Assembly: GCF_022539505.1 (NCBI RefSeq)
Contig: NC_061514.1
Coordinates: forward strand, 328,149,090-328,213,089
Length of the DNA: 64,000 nt
Reading direction: 5' to 3'
Origin: Lolium rigidum
Lineage: Eukaryota > Streptophyta > Magnoliopsida > Poales > Poaceae
Part shown: one piece after another, positions 10,843 through 23,700 of the stretch
How positions within the stretch are numbered: the stretch's first letter is position 1
Layout of the letters: each line of letters begins with the position of its first letter
The notes under the pieces: generated by a model
What the model saw: the letters and a program-made list of their open reading frames with translations, nothing else
Told to the model about the DNA's origin: nothing
The model's database searches: none
Made by a program: the position numbers and the translations under genes

Positions 10843-11489
10843 ATTGTAATGATTTAGATTTTGATGATTGCCACATCTCTGAAGTTATAAAGTTCTTACA
10901 AAAACTTGCTAAGAGTCCCAATGCTAGCGCTATAAATTTGGCTTTCACAAAACATATTACAAATGCTCTCATAAAAGCTAGAGAAGAGAAACTAAAACTT
11001 GAAACTTCTATTCCTAGAAAGCTAGAGGATGGTTGGGAGCCCATCATTAAAATGAGAGTCAAAGATTTTGATTGTAATGCTTTATGTGATCTTGGTGCAA
11101 GTATTTCGTTATGCCTAAGAAAGTCTATGATATGCTTGACTTGCCACCATTGAAAAACTCGTTATCCGGATGTTAATCTCGCCGATAATGCTAAAAAGAA
11201 ACCTTTGGGGAGAGTTGATAATGTTCATATTATGGTTAACAATAAACTTGTCCCCGTTGATTTTGTTGTCTTGGATATTGAATGCAATGCATCTTGCCCC
11301 ATTATATTGGGAAGACCTTTTCTTCGAACCATTGGTGCTACTATTGATATGAAGGAAGGTAATATTAAATATCAATTTCCTCTCAAGAAAGGTATGGAAC
11401 ACTTCCCTAGAAAGAGAATGAAGTTACCTTATGATTCTATTATTAGAACAAATTATGATGTTGATGCTTCGTCTCTTGATGTTACTTGA
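10843..11489 (+). pseudogene. Element Y retropepsin (aspartic protease) region
   Basis: Two frames together show the Athila-type retropepsin fold: 'KLEDGWEPIIKMRVKDF', then 'ALCDLGASISLC' with the active-site Asp-(Leu)-Gly-Ala signature, and after a frameshift near 11145-11165 'LGRVDNVHIMVNNKLVPVDF' and 'CPIILGRPFLRTIGATIDM'. The frame stops at 11489 after 'DASSLDVT'. No polymerase frame follows. Confidence 0.8.
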
Positions 11490-14067
11490 GTTACACTTTC
11501 TGCGCCTAGCTGAAAGGCGTTAAAGAAAAGCGCTTATGGGAGACAACCCATGTTTTTACTACAGTACTTTTGTTTTATATTTGAGTCTTGGAAGTTGTTT
11601 ACTACTGTAGCAACCTCTCCTTATCTTAGTTTTGAGTTTTGTTGTGCCAAGTAAAGTCTTTGATAGTAAAGTAAGTACTAGATTTGGATTATCGCGTAGC
11701 TTCCGCATTTCTTTGTCTGTCACGAATCTGGGTCTATCTCCCAAGTAGGTAGCTCAGAAAATTAAGCCAATTTACGTGCATGATCCTCTGATATGTACGC
11801 AACTTTCATTAAATTTGGGCATTTTCATTTGAGCAAGTCTGGTGGCCTAATAAAATCCATCTTTACGGACTGTTCTGTTTTGACAGATTCTGCCTTTTTA
11901 TTTCGCATTGCCTCTTTTGCTATGTTGGATGAATTTCTTTGATCCATTAATGTCCAGTAGCTTTATGCAATGTCCAGAAGTGTTAAGAATGATCATGTCA
12001 CCTCTGAACATGTTAATTATTAAGGTGCACTAACCCTCTAATGAGTTGTTTCGAGTTTGGTGTGGAGGAAGTTTTCAAGGATCAAGAGAGGAGTATGATG
12101 CAATATGATCAAGGAGAGTGAAAGCTCTAAGATTGGGGATGCCCCGGTGGTTCACCCCTGCATATTATAAGAAGACTCAAGCGTCTAAGCTTGGGGATGC
12201 CCAAGGCATCCCCTTCTTCATCGACAACATTATCGGGTTCCTCCCCGAAACTATATTTTTATTCCGTCACATCTTATGCACTTTGCTTGGAGCGTCGGTT
12301 TGTTTTTGTTTTTTGTTTTGTTTGAATAAAATGGATCCTAGCATTCACTTTGTGGGAGAGAGACACGCTCCGCTGTAGCATATGGACAAGTATGTCCTTA
12401 GGCTCTACTCATAGTATTCATGGCGAAGTTTCTTCTTCGTTAAATTGTTATATGGTTGGAATTGGAAAATACTACATGTAGTTACTCTAAAATGTCTTGA
12501 ATAATTTGATACTTGGCAATTGTTGTGCTCATGTTTAAGCTCTTGCATCATATACTTTGCACCCATTAATGAAGAAACACTTAGAGCTTGCTAATTTGGT
12601 TTGCATATTTGGTTTCTCTAGAGTCTAGATAACATCTAGTATTGAGTTTTGAACAACAAGGAAGACGGTGTGGAGTCTTATAATGTTTACAATATATCTT
12701 TTATGTGAGTTTTGCTGCACCGTTCATCCTTGTGTTTGTTTCAAATAACCTTGCTAGCCTAAACCTTGTATCGAGAGGGAATACTTCTCATGCATCCCAA
12801 ATACTTGAGCCAACCACTATGCCATTTGTGTCCACCATACCTACCTACTACATGGTATTTACCCGCCATTCCAAAGTAAATTGCTTGAGTGCTACCTTTA
12901 AAATTCCATCATTCACCTTTGCAATATATAGCTCATGGGACAAATAGCTTAAAAACTATTGTGGTATTGAATATGTACTTATGCACTTTATCTCTTATTA
13001 AGTTGCTTGTTGTGCGATAACCATGCTTACGGGGACGCCATCAACTATTCTTTGTTGAATATCATGTGAGTTGCTATGCATGTCCGTCTTGTCCGAAGTA
13101 AGAGAGATCTACCACCTTAATGGTTGGAGCATGCATATTGTTAGAGAAGAACATTGGGCCGCTAACTAAAGCCATGATTCATGGTGGAAGTTTCGGTTTT
13201 GGACATATATCCTCAATCTCATATGAGAATAATAATTGTTGTCACATGCTTATGCATTAAAGAGGAGTCCATTATCTGTTGTCCATGTTGTCCCGGTATG
13301 GATGTCTAAGTTGAGAATAGTCAAAAGCGAGAAATCCAAAATGCGAGCTTTCTCCTTAGACCTTTGTACAGGCGGCATGGAGGTACCCCATTGTGACACT
13401 TGGTTAAAACATGTGCATTGCAAAGATCCGGTAGTCCAAGCTAATTAGGACAAGGTGCGGGAACTATTAGTATACTATGCATGAGGCTTGCAACTTGTAA
13501 GATATAATTTTCATAACTCATATGCTTTATTACTACCGTTGACAAAATTGTTTCATGTTTTCAAAATAAAAGCTCTAGCACAAATATAGCAATCGATGCT
13601 TTCCTCTTTGAAGGACCATTATTTTTACTTTTATGTTGAGTCAGCTTCACCTATCTCTCTCCACCTCAAGAAGCAAACACTTGTGTGAACTCGTGCATTG
13701 ATTCCTACATACTTGCATATTGTACTTGTTATATTACTCTATGTTGACAATTATCCATGAGATATACATGTTATAAGTTGAAAGCAACCGCTGAAACTTA
13801 ATCTTCATTTGTGTTGCTTCAATGCCTTTACTTTGATTTATTGCTTTATGAGTTAACTCTTATGCAAGACTTATTGATGCTTGTCTTGAAGTACTATTCA
13901 TGAAAAGTCTTTGCTTTATGATTCATTTGTTTACTCATGTCATTACCATTGTTTTGATCGCTGCATTCATTACATATGCTTACAATAGTATGATCAAGGT
14001 TATGATGGCATGTCACTTCGAAATTATCTTTGTTATCGTTTTACCTCGCTCGGGACGAGCAGTAACT
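11490..14067 (+). other. Element Y 3' non-coding region
   Basis: About 2.6 kb without coding capacity where pol should be. It begins with the 'ggcgttaaagaaaagcgctt' and 'gggagacaaccc' sequences, which are also present in X. Two PPT-like copies lie at about 12128-12143 and 12185-12200. X carries the homologous region in inverse orientation at 16134-18705. Confidence 0.7.
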
Positions 14068-14081
14068 AAGTTTGGGGATGC
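14068..14081 (+). promoter_or_regulatory. Element Y polypurine tract
   Basis: AAGTTTGGGGATGC immediately precedes the 3' LTR start TGATACG, the position used to prime plus-strand DNA synthesis. Confidence 0.75.
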
Positions 14082-15680
14082 TGATACGTCTCCGACGTAT
14101 CGATAATTTCTTATGTTCCATGCCATATTATTGATGATACCTACATGTTTTATGCACACTTTATGTCATATTCGTGCATTTTCTCGGAACTAACCTATTA
14201 ACAAGATGCCGAAGTGCCGCTTGTCGTTTTACGCTCTTTTTGGTTTCAGAAATCCTAGTAACGAAATATTCTCGGAATTGGACGAAATCAAGTCCCAGGG
14301 TCCTATTTTGCCACGAACCTTCCAGAAGACCGAAAGGGATACGAAGTGGGGCGACGAGGCGCCGCCACCATAGGGCCACGCGGCCAAGGGGGGGCCCGCG
14401 CCGCCCTATGGTGTGGGCCCCTCGTCAGCCCTCCGACTCCGCCCTTCCGCCCACTTAAAGCCTCCGTCGCGAAACCCCTGATGCGAAAAACCACGATACG
14501 GAAAACCTTCCGCAGACGCCGCCGCCGCCAATCCCATCTCGGGGATTCCGGAGATCTCCCCGGCACCCTGCCGGAGAGGGGATTCATCTCCCGGAGGACT
14601 CTACACCGCCATGGTCGCCTCCGGACTGATGAGTGAGTAGTTCACCCCTGGACTATGGGTCCATAGCAGTAGCTAGATGGTTGTATTCTCCTCATTATGC
14701 TTCATTGTTGGATCTTGTGAGCTGCCTAACATGATCAAGATCATCTATCTGTAATGCTATATGTTGTGTTTGTCGGGATCCGATGGATAGAGAATATCAT
14801 GTTATGTTAATTATCAAGTTATTACCTATGTGTTGTTTATGATCTTGCATGCTCTCCGTTATTAGTAGAGGCTCTGGCCAAGTTGAAGCTAGTAACTCCA
14901 AGAGGGAGTATTTATGCTCGATAGTGGGTTCATGCCCGCATTGATATCCGGGGAGTGACATAAACCCCTAAGGTTGTGTTGTGCTCGTTGCCACTAGGGA
15001 TAAAACATTGATGCTATGTCCGAGGATGTAGTTATTGATTACATTACGCACCATACTTAATGCAATTGTCCGTTGCTTTGCAACTTAATACTGGAAGGGG
15101 TTCGGACGATAACCTGAAGGTGGACTTTTTAGGCATAGATGCAGTTGGATGGCGGTCTATGTACTTTGTCGTAATGCCCAATTAAATCTCACTATATTTA
15201 TCATGACATGTATGTGCATTGTTATGTCCTCTCTATTTGTCAATTGCCCGACTGTAATTTGTTCACCCAACATGCTTTTATCTTATGGGAGAGACACCTC
15301 TAGTGAACTGTGGACCCCGGTCCATTCTTTAATACTGAAATACAAATCTGTTGCAATACTTGTTTTTTACTATTTTCTCTGCAAACAATCATCTTCCACA
15401 CAATACGGTTAATCCTTTGTTACAGACAAGCCGGTGAGATTGACAACCTCACTCGTTTCGTTGGGGCAAAGTACTTTGGTTGTGTTGTGCAGGTTCCACG
15501 TTGGCGCCGGAATCTCCGGTGTTGCGCCGCACTACATCCCGCCGCCATCAACCTTCAACGTGCTTCTTGGCTCCTCCTGGTTCGATAAACCTTGGTTTCT
15601 TTCTGAGGGAAAACTTGCTGTTGTGCGCATCATACCTTCCTCTTGGGGTTCCCAACGAACGTGTGAGTTACACGCCATCA
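14082..15680 (+). repeat. Element Y 3' LTR, complete
   Basis: 1,599 bp, TGATACGTCTCCGACG to ACACGCCATCA. It serves as the reference for the truncated LTR copies at 6816-7957, 7958-9143, 15681-16118 and 19596-20757. A (CCG)n run at about LTR positions 436-448 coincides with the breakpoints of the other copies. Confidence 0.85.
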
Positions 15681-16118
15681 CGTCTCTGGAAGGTTTTCCG
15701 TATCGTGGTTTTTCCGCCTCAGGGGTTTCGCGACGGAGGCTTTAAGTAGGCGGAAGGGCGGAGTCGGAGGGCTGACGAGGGGCCCACACCATAGGGCAGC
15801 GCGGGCCCCCCTCTGGCCGCGCGGCCCTATGGTGGCGGCGCCTCGTCGCCCCACTTCGTATCCCTTTCGGTCTTCTGGAAGGTTCGTGGCAAAATAGGAC
15901 CCTCGGTCTTGATTTCGTCCAATTCCGAGAATATTTCGTTACTAGGATTTCTGAAACCAAAAACAGCAGAAAACGACGAATCGGCTCTTCGGCATCTTGT
16001 TAATAGGTTAGTTCCGGAAAATGCACGAATATGACATAAAGTGTGCATAAAACATGTAGGTATCATCAATAATATGGCATGGAACATAAGAAATTATCGA
16101 TACGTCGGAGACGTATCG
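15681..16118 (-). repeat. Element X 3' LTR, proximal segment
   Basis: Inverted copy of LTR positions 1 to about 437, ending at 16118 where the LTR start is mutated (CG instead of TG). It completes the LTR whose distal part is at 6816-7957. Confidence 0.8.
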
Positions 16119-16133
16119 GCATCCCCAAGCTTA
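16119..16133 (-). promoter_or_regulatory. Element X polypurine tract
   Basis: Minus strand TAAGCTTGGGGATGC adjacent to the X 3' LTR. Extra copies of the motif occur at about 17997-18015 and 18054-18070. Confidence 0.7.
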
Positions 16134-18705
16134 GTTCTGCTCGTCCCGAGCAGGTAAAACGATAACAAAGATAATTTCTGAAGTGACATGCCATCATAAC
16201 CTTGATCATACTATTTGTAAGCATATGTAATGAATGCAGCGATCAAAACAATGGTAATGACATGAGTAAACAAGTGAATCATAAAGCAAAGACTTTTCAT
16301 GAATAGTACTTAAAGACAAGCATCAATAAGTCTTGCATAAGAGTTAACTCATAAAGCAATAAATCAAAGTAAAGGTATTGAAGAACACAAAGGAAGATTA
16401 AGTTTCAGCGGTTGCTTTCAACTTATAACATGTATATCTCATGGATAATTGTCAACATAGAGTAATATAACAAGTACAATATGCAAGTATGTAGGAATCA
16501 ATGCACAGTTCACACAAGTGTTTGCTTCTTGAGGTGGAGAGAGATAGGTGAACTGACTCAACATAAAAGTAAAGAGAATGTTCCTTCAAAGAGGAAAGCA
16601 TCGATTGCTATATTTGTGCTAGAGCTTTTATTTTGAAAACATGAAACAATTTTGTCAACGGTAGTAATAAAGCATATGAGTTATGAAAATTATATCTTAC
16701 AAGTTGCAAGCCTCATGCATAGTATACTAATAGTGCCCGCACCTTGTCCTAATTAGCTTGGACTACCGGATCTTTGCAATGCACATGTTTTAACCAAGTG
16801 TCACAATGGGGTACCTCCATGCCGCCTGTACAAAGGTCTAAGGAAAAAGCTCGCATTTTGGATTTCTCGCTTTTGATTATTCTCAACTTAGACATCCATA
16901 CCGGGACAACATGGACAACGAGATAATGGACTCCTCTTTAATGCGTAAGCATGTGGCAACAATTATTATTCTCATATGAGATTGAGGATATATGTCCAAA
17001 ACTGAAACTTCCACCATGAATCATGGCTTTAGTTAGCGGCCCAATGTTCTTCTCTAACAATATGCATGCTCCAACCATTAAGGTGGTAGATCTCTCTTAC
17101 TTCGGACAAGACGGACATGCATAGCAACTCACATGATATTCAACAAAGAATAGTTGATGGCGTCCCCGAAGCATGGTTATCGCACAACAAGCAACTTAAT
17201 AAGAGATAAAGTGCATAAGTACATATTCAATACCACAATAGTTTTTAAGCTATTTGTCCCATGAGCTATATATTGCAAAGGTGAATGATGGAATTTTAAA
17301 GGTAGCACTCAAGCAATTTACTTTGGAATGGCGGATAAATACCATGTAGTAGGTAGGTATGGTGGACACAAATGGCATAGTGATTGGCTCAAGGATTTTG
17401 GATGCATGAGAAGTATTCCCTCTCGATACAAGGTTTACGCTAGCAAGGTTATTTGAAACAAACACAAGGATGAACGGTGCAGCAAAACTCACATAAAAGA
17501 CATATTGTAAACATTATAAGACTCCACACCGTCTTCCTTGTTGTTCAAAACTCAATATTAGATATTATCTAGACTCTAGAGAAACCAAATATGCAAACCA
17601 AATTAGCAAGTTCTAAGTGTTTCTTCATTAATGGGTGCAAAGTATATGATGCAAGAGCTTAAACATGAGCACAACAATTGCCAAGTATCAAATTATCCAA
17701 GACATTTTAGAGTTACTACATGTAGTATTTTCCAATTCCAACCATATAACATTTTAACGAAGAAGAAACTTCGCCATGAATACTATGAGTAGAGCCTAAG
17801 GACATACTTGTCCATATGCTACAACGGAGCGTGTCTCTCTCCCACAAAGTGAATGCTAGGATCCATTTTATTCAAACAAAACAAAAAACAAAAACAAACC
17901 GACGCTCCAAGCAAAGTGCATAAGATGTGACGGAATAAAAATATAGTTTCAGGGGAGGAACCTGATAATGTTGTCGATGAAGAAGGGGATGCCTTGGGCA
18001 TCCCCAAGCTTAGACGCTTGAGTCTTCTTAGAATATGCAGGGGTGAACCACCGGGGCATCCCCAAGCTTAGAGCTTTCACTCTCTTTGATCATATTGCAT
18101 CATACTCCTCTCTTGATCCTTGAAAACTTCCTCCACACCAAACTCGAAACAACTCATTAGAGGGTTAGTGCATAATAAAAATTCACATGTTCAGAGGTTA
18201 CACAATCATTCTTAACACTTCTGGACATTGCATAAAGCTACTTGGACATTAATGGATCAAAGAAATTCATCCAACATAGCAAAAGAGGCAATGCGAAACA
18301 AAAGGCAGAATCTGTCAAAACAGAACAGTCCGTAAAGATGGATTTTATTAGGCCACCAGACTTGCTCAAATGAAAATGCCCAAATTGAATGAAAGTTGCG
18401 TAAATATCTGAGGATCATGCACGTAAATTGGCTTAATTTTCTGAGCTACCTACAGGGAGGTAGACCCAGATTCGTGACAGAAAAGAAATCTGGAACTGCG
18501 CAGTAATCCAAATCTAGTACTTACTTTACTATCAAAGACTTTACTTGGCACAACAAAACTCAAAATTAAGATAAGTAGAGGTTGCTACAGTAGTAAACAA
18601 CTTCCAAGACTCAAATATAAAACAAAAGTACTGTAGTAAAAACATGGGTTGTCTCCCATAAGCGCTTTTCTTTAACGCCTTTCAGCTAGGCGCAGAAAGT
18701 GTATA

Positions 18706-19359
18706 TCAAGTATTATCCAAGGATGATGCATCGGCATTATAACCAGGGGTGTTGGGAGTTTTCTCAACCATGCATTGTATATTATCTATGTAAGTTTCAG
18801 AGGCTCCCTTTTCATTAGTCTTAGGCTTTCTATTCTCATCAAACAAATTTTCAGGAACAAACCAAGCATAATTATTTTCTAGAGCTTCATGTATTGCTAG
18901 GAGCTTACATGGTATTGGTGCTTTAATCTCCCCATCATCATTAGCATTATTAGTGTATTTTAGTCTATACATATCCATTTTTTCAAGTGTTCTTTTAAAG
19001 TCGGTATAAAAGCCAAGCCTCTTATGCTTAATAAAAACTTTTCTAGCTTCTATAGCTATATCTTCAAATTCTCGCACTAAGACTTTTAGAACAAAATCTC
19101 TCTTCTCTCCCCGCTCCATATCAGAAAGTGTAAGAAACATGTGTTGTATCATGGGGTTGAGACTAATAAATCTAGCTTCCATCATGCGTACCAAACAAAT
19201 AGAGGCATCTTCATAAGTAGGGACAGCTTTTGCAAGTGGTATATCTTTAAGATCTTCATGCATACTAACATGGGTGAAAAATTCTTCTATATTATCTCTT
19301 CCAATTATAGACCCTTGTCCCACGGGTATATCTTTTACAGTAAAATTAAGAGGAAACAT
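18706..19359 (-). CDS. Unrecognised 217-aa ORF inside element X
   Basis: Open from ATG 19359 ('MFPLNFTVKDIPVGQGS') to the stop at 18706, with no internal stop or frameshift, unlike gag/protease in Y. The protein is soluble-looking with helical charged segments ('EEFFTHVSMHEDLKDI', 'LTLSDMERGEKRDFVLKVL', 'FEDIAIEARKVFIKHKRLG') and no zinc knuckle, DTG/DSG or transmembrane segment. Only the last residues, 'DASSLDNT', align with the C-terminus of the Y protease frame ('DASSLDVT'), so the foreign segment appears to replace everything upstream of that tail. It lies where gag would start, after the leader. I do not recognise a family; a transduplicated host sequence or an element-specific protein are both possible. 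Confidence 0.6.
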   Translation of the reverse strand: MFPLNFTVKDIPVGQGSIIGRDNIEEFFTHVSMHEDLKDIPLAKAVPTYEDASICLVRMMEARFISLNPMIQHMFLTLSDMERGEKRDFVLKVLVREFEDIAIEARKVFIKHKRLGFYTDFKRTLEKMDMYRLKYTNNANDDGEIKAPIPCKLLAIHEALENNYAWFVPENLFDENRKPKTNEKGASETYIDNIQCMVEKTPNTPGYNADASSLDNT

Positions 19360-19566
19360 GTTGAAATAAGTAAAGTAAATGCAAGTAACTAATTTTTTGT
19401 GTGTTTTTGATATAGAGTGCAAGACAGTAAATAAAGTAAAGCTAGCAACTAATTTTTTTGTGTTTTGATATAATGCAGCAAACAAAGCAGTAAATAAAAT
19501 AAAGCAAGACAAAAACAAAGTAAAGAGATTGAGAAGTGGAGACTCCCCTTGCAGCGTGTCTTGATC

Positions 19567-19583
19567 TCCCGGCAACGGCGCCG
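19567..19583 (-). promoter_or_regulatory. Element X primer binding site, tRNA-Asp
   Basis: The plus strand CTCCCGGCAACGGCGCC equals the 3' end of tRNA-Asp with one C fewer, so the minus strand is its complement. It lies 12 bp inside the LTR boundary at 19596. Confidence 0.7.
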
Positions 19584-19595
19584 TGAAAATGTGCT

Positions 19596-20757
19596 TGATG
19601 GCGTGTATTTCACACGTTCGTTGGGAACCCCAAGAGGAAGGTATGATGCGCACGAGCGGCAAGTTTTCCCTCGAAAAGAAACCAAGGTTTATCGAACCAG
19701 GAGGAGCCAAGAAGCACGTTGAAGGTTGATGGCGGCGGGATGTAGTGCGGCGCAACACCGGGGATTCCGGCGCCAACGTGGAACCCGCACAACACAACCA
19801 AAGTACTTTGCCCCAACGAAACAGTGAGGTTGTCAATCTCACCGGCTTGCTGTAACAAAGGATTAACCGTATTGTGTGGAAGATGATTGTTTGCGAGAGA
19901 AAACAGTAAAGAACAAGTATTGCAACAGATTTGTATTTCAAGTATAAAAGAATGGACCGGGGTCCACAGTTCACTAGAGGTGTCTCTCCCATAAGATAAA
20001 AGCATGTTGGGTGAACAAATTACAGTCGGGCAATTGACAAATAGAGAGGGAATAACAATGCACATACATGTCATGATAAGTATAGTGAGATTTAATTGGG
20101 CATTACGACAAAGTACATAGACCGCCATCCAAGCTGCATCTATGCCTAAAAAGTCCACCTTCGGGTTATCGTCCGAACCCCCTCCGGTATTAAGTTGCAA
20201 AGCAACGGACAATTGCATTAAGTATGGTGCGTAATGTAATCAACAACTACATCCTCGGACATAGCGCCAATGTTTTATCCCTAGTGGCAACGAGCACAAC
20301 ACAACCTTAGAACTTTCTCGTCATTGTCCCAGGTGTCAATGCGGGCATGAACCCACTATCGAGCATAAATACTCCCTCTTGGAGTTAAGAGCAAAAACTT
20401 GGCCGAGCCTCTACTAATAACGGAGAGCATGCAAGATCATAAACAACACATATGTAATAACTTGATAATTAACATAACATGGTATTCTCTATCCATCGGA
20501 TCCCGACAAACACAACATATAGCATTACAGATAGATGATCTTGATCATGTTAGGCAGCTCACAAGAACCAACAATGAAGCACAATGAGGAGAAGACAACC
20601 ATCTAGCTACTGCTATGGACCCATAGTCCAGGGGTGAACTACTCACTTATCACTCCGGAGGCGACCATGGCGGTGTAGAGTCCTCCGGGAGATGAATCCC
20701 CTCTCCGGCAGGGTGCCGGAGGAGATCTCCAGAATCCCCCGAGATGGGATTGGCGGC
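19596..20757 (-). repeat. Element X 5' LTR, truncated
   Basis: Inverted LTR from its CA end (19596) to about LTR position 441, where it stops in the CCG run and joins solo-LTR sequence (ATAAAGGATTC). The first 440 bp and hence the X target-site duplication are missing. Confidence 0.8.
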
Positions 20758-23700
20758 GGATAAAGGATTCAAATTTGAATTTAAACTAGGATTTAAAATA
20801 GAATTTGAAAACAGAAAATAAAAACAGATAAAAGAAAGGGGATAAAGGCCTTACCTGGCTACCTGGACCATGCCAAGCCGCAGCAGCCCACCAGCATAGC
20901 CCACCAGCAGCCCAGAACAACCCAGTCCAGCACAGCCCGTCGCAGCCCAAGTACCTCTTCGTGGAATATCAACACGAGGAGCTCGTCCTCATCCTCTCGA
21001 CGCGCATGGACGCCAGAACAGAGGCGTGCTCCTCTTCTTCGCTCGCTGTCGCCCTCTCCTTCCCCGACGTCGTGACGAGGCTCGCCCTTGAGCCGTATAA
21101 AGCCTGGACGAACCCTAGCCCGACCTTCTTTCTCCTCTGCTCAATTTTCTTCCCAGAACCGAAACCCTAGCTACGCCGGACACCATTACCGCCGGCGATT
21201 GGAGCACCCCGAGCCAAGGCTGGGCACACCGGCGTGATCGCCATCCTCGACATGCCCGATCCGCAGTAGGAATCGAGCCGAGGTACCCCAGAGCGTCCCC
21301 GTCGAGCTCGTCTCTCCGACGACCGGCGCCATGAATTCCGGCGATACAAGCCTCCATTCGCCTCGCCGTCAAGCCCTACGTGCCCGTGGTGAGCTTCTCT
21401 ACCGCCTAGTATGCTCGGCCTGCTCGATCGCATCTCGTAGCGTCGCCGCATCATCCACCTGCACGGGTCGCCGTCGTGACCTCACCGTTGATCAAGCTCC
21501 GGTGGCAATTAGCCAGCGGCGCCGCCACCTTTAGACTCCCCGTGGTGCACTGGTTCGAATGGAACCAGTTGCCCATCCGTGCGTGGCCGGAATCGTCGTC
21601 GCCGGCGATGTCTGCCCGTCGGTCACCGTGTCCCTGGCCACGACATTGATTTTGACTTGGTCAAGCCAACGTGGCTGCTGACCTGGCCACTGGCCCACCG
21701 ATCGACCCTGCGAGTAGCTTTAGCCCGGGTGAAGTTAGCATTTCTCTTGTTTTAATTTCAAATTCATAATTGCTGCAACTTCAAATGGATTTAGAAAATT
21801 CAATTTAAGTCAGAAAAATATAAATGAGATACCAAAATTCTTAGAAAAGAAAACTCTATCCAATAAAAATACAATATGAAATTTTTATTTTTAATAAAAA
21901 TTCAAATATTTAATACTTATTAAATGAGCCTTTTCTTTAATTCCAAATTGAATTAAAATTCAACAAATTGAAAAACCTTCTAAAATAAATAAAAACCAGT
22001 AAGAAAAATAAAGAAAACATTAAAGTTATTTTCCTTTATTTGTTATTTTGTTAAATCTTAATTAGTGGAAATTTAAAACCTAATTAATAATTACCCTAAT
22101 TATTAATTGTTAAAAATAATAAAATACCAACTTCAATATTATTTTTATTTCAAAGTTATTAATAACTTCAACTTTGTGAACAAGTTGTTAATTTAAGAAC
22201 TACATGTTAAATAGGAAACCTATTTCCATTTTACATAAAGTTGTAGTTTCATAATCTTATGTGAAACCTAAAACCCTAATTCCATTAGGAACCCTAGCCC
22301 TATTATTTTATGTGAACCCTAAATTGCTTCTAACCTAAACCCTAGGTTAGAACATGTGATCATGGTACTTTATTTCAAATCATAGAGCCATCATTAGCAA
22401 CTAAAAGACATACCTATGTCCACATAAAATGTAGAACCCTATCACTAGCAAATTAGTATTCCATGTATGCATATCACTAAACCTAGTTGATCAAAGTAGG
22501 GTGAACCAAGTGTAAACCCTAGATCCTATTACAAAGCCATCATCCATATTCATCCCTATTTAGCATCACACCATTGTGATGAACCTTAATAGTAACTATA
22601 CCTACTATTTTACATTACATTCCATACTCCACTAAACCCTACTAGTGTGAGATATTTATGAACCACCCTATTTAGGAACTAAACATTCTTTACTTAGTGA
22701 ATCCAAAGGTAAACCTTAGGCAACCACAACCTTAATTGTAATACTTCTTATTACTTAAGGAGTATGTTCTTCAAAGGTTATTCTTTTGAAGTAAATAAAG
22801 AATCATCATCAATCCTGCCTAATAGAACCTATAGCTAATAACCAGTTATCACCAACAAGGTATACCAACCAGGATAGAAACCATGGATAATTAATTGCTT
22901 AAGTTGCTCATGCTTAAGTAAAACCAATCAAGCCTAGTTGCTAATGAATCCAACTATGTTGTGATTCATCTTATACTTACTCCAGAAACTAGATGAAACC
23001 ATAGTCAACTATAGAACCCCACCAATCTAATTATCATACTTGTTCTTTATATGAGGACATGTTCTTCAAAAGTTATTCTTTTGAATTACATAATAAGTAA
23101 TCATTAACCATGCCATATAGTACTAAAACTGACCACTGTTCTTTACTTGTTAACATTAGGCCAATAATCAGTCTTTGTGTGCTCAATTGATTACTATGCT
23201 TTATTACCTACCTGTTCATGCTACCAAGTAATCACACCTGAATAAGAATCTTGTATGTGAATCACTCTAAAAGTGCAACACACCCTGAACCAATCATTAT
23301 AACTCACTGATCATAAATCATCGGGGGTAGGCCACGCTTAGAGCGATTGCATCTCATACTTATGCATTATTGCATCCTTGCCAATCTTTCAAACATCGTC
23401 CTTACCGGACGATGATGCTATTTCAGAATTTGGAGTTATTGCGTATTGAAGACCTTGCCTGCATAATCTTGCAGTCAAGAAAGGCAAGTTCATCACTTGC
23501 TCATGTCATTTGAGTATCTTTATCAAATTACTTGCAAAGTACTATGTTTATCACTGTTGCATAAAACCAAAACCACTACTTTCATAACTATGAATATGAC
23601 TATGTGGTGGGCAATGGAACCATGGATTGTGTTGATATGGTGGAGGTTCCATTGCAAGGGTTTATATCCATCTAGGATTAAACAACAAATGTCGCCGAGT

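Larger units (their letters stand above)
7958..15680 (+). mobile_element. Element Y, pol-less Ty3/gypsy (Athila-type) LTR retrotransposon
   Basis: Order on the plus strand: 5' LTR lacking its first 415 bp (7958-9143), primer site for tRNA-Asp, decayed gag and protease (9376-11489), about 2.6 kb of non-coding DNA, polypurine tract, complete 1,599-bp 3' LTR (14082-15680). No reverse transcriptase, RNase H or integrase is present, so mobility would have depended on a partner. The tRNA-Asp primer site and gag-protease type fit the Athila lineage; the LTR start TGATACGTCTCCGACG resembles Sabrina/WHAM-type Triticeae families (name from memory). Confidence 0.8.
16119..19595 (-). mobile_element. Element X internal region (non-autonomous LTR retrotransposon)
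   Basis: Read on the minus strand: primer site, about 200 bp leader, a 217-aa ORF unrelated to gag/pol, about 2.6 kb non-coding DNA homologous to that of Y, then the polypurine tract at 16133-16119. It shares LTR, primer site, PPT and 3' region with Y but not the coding part, so it is a related non-autonomous family member with a substituted coding segment. Confidence 0.8.

Noticed and set aside
18706..19992. 428-aa reading of the X frame starting at 19992
   Set aside because: The N-terminal half translates LTR and leader sequence. The ATG at 19359 is the first one after the leader, so only 217 residues are accepted.
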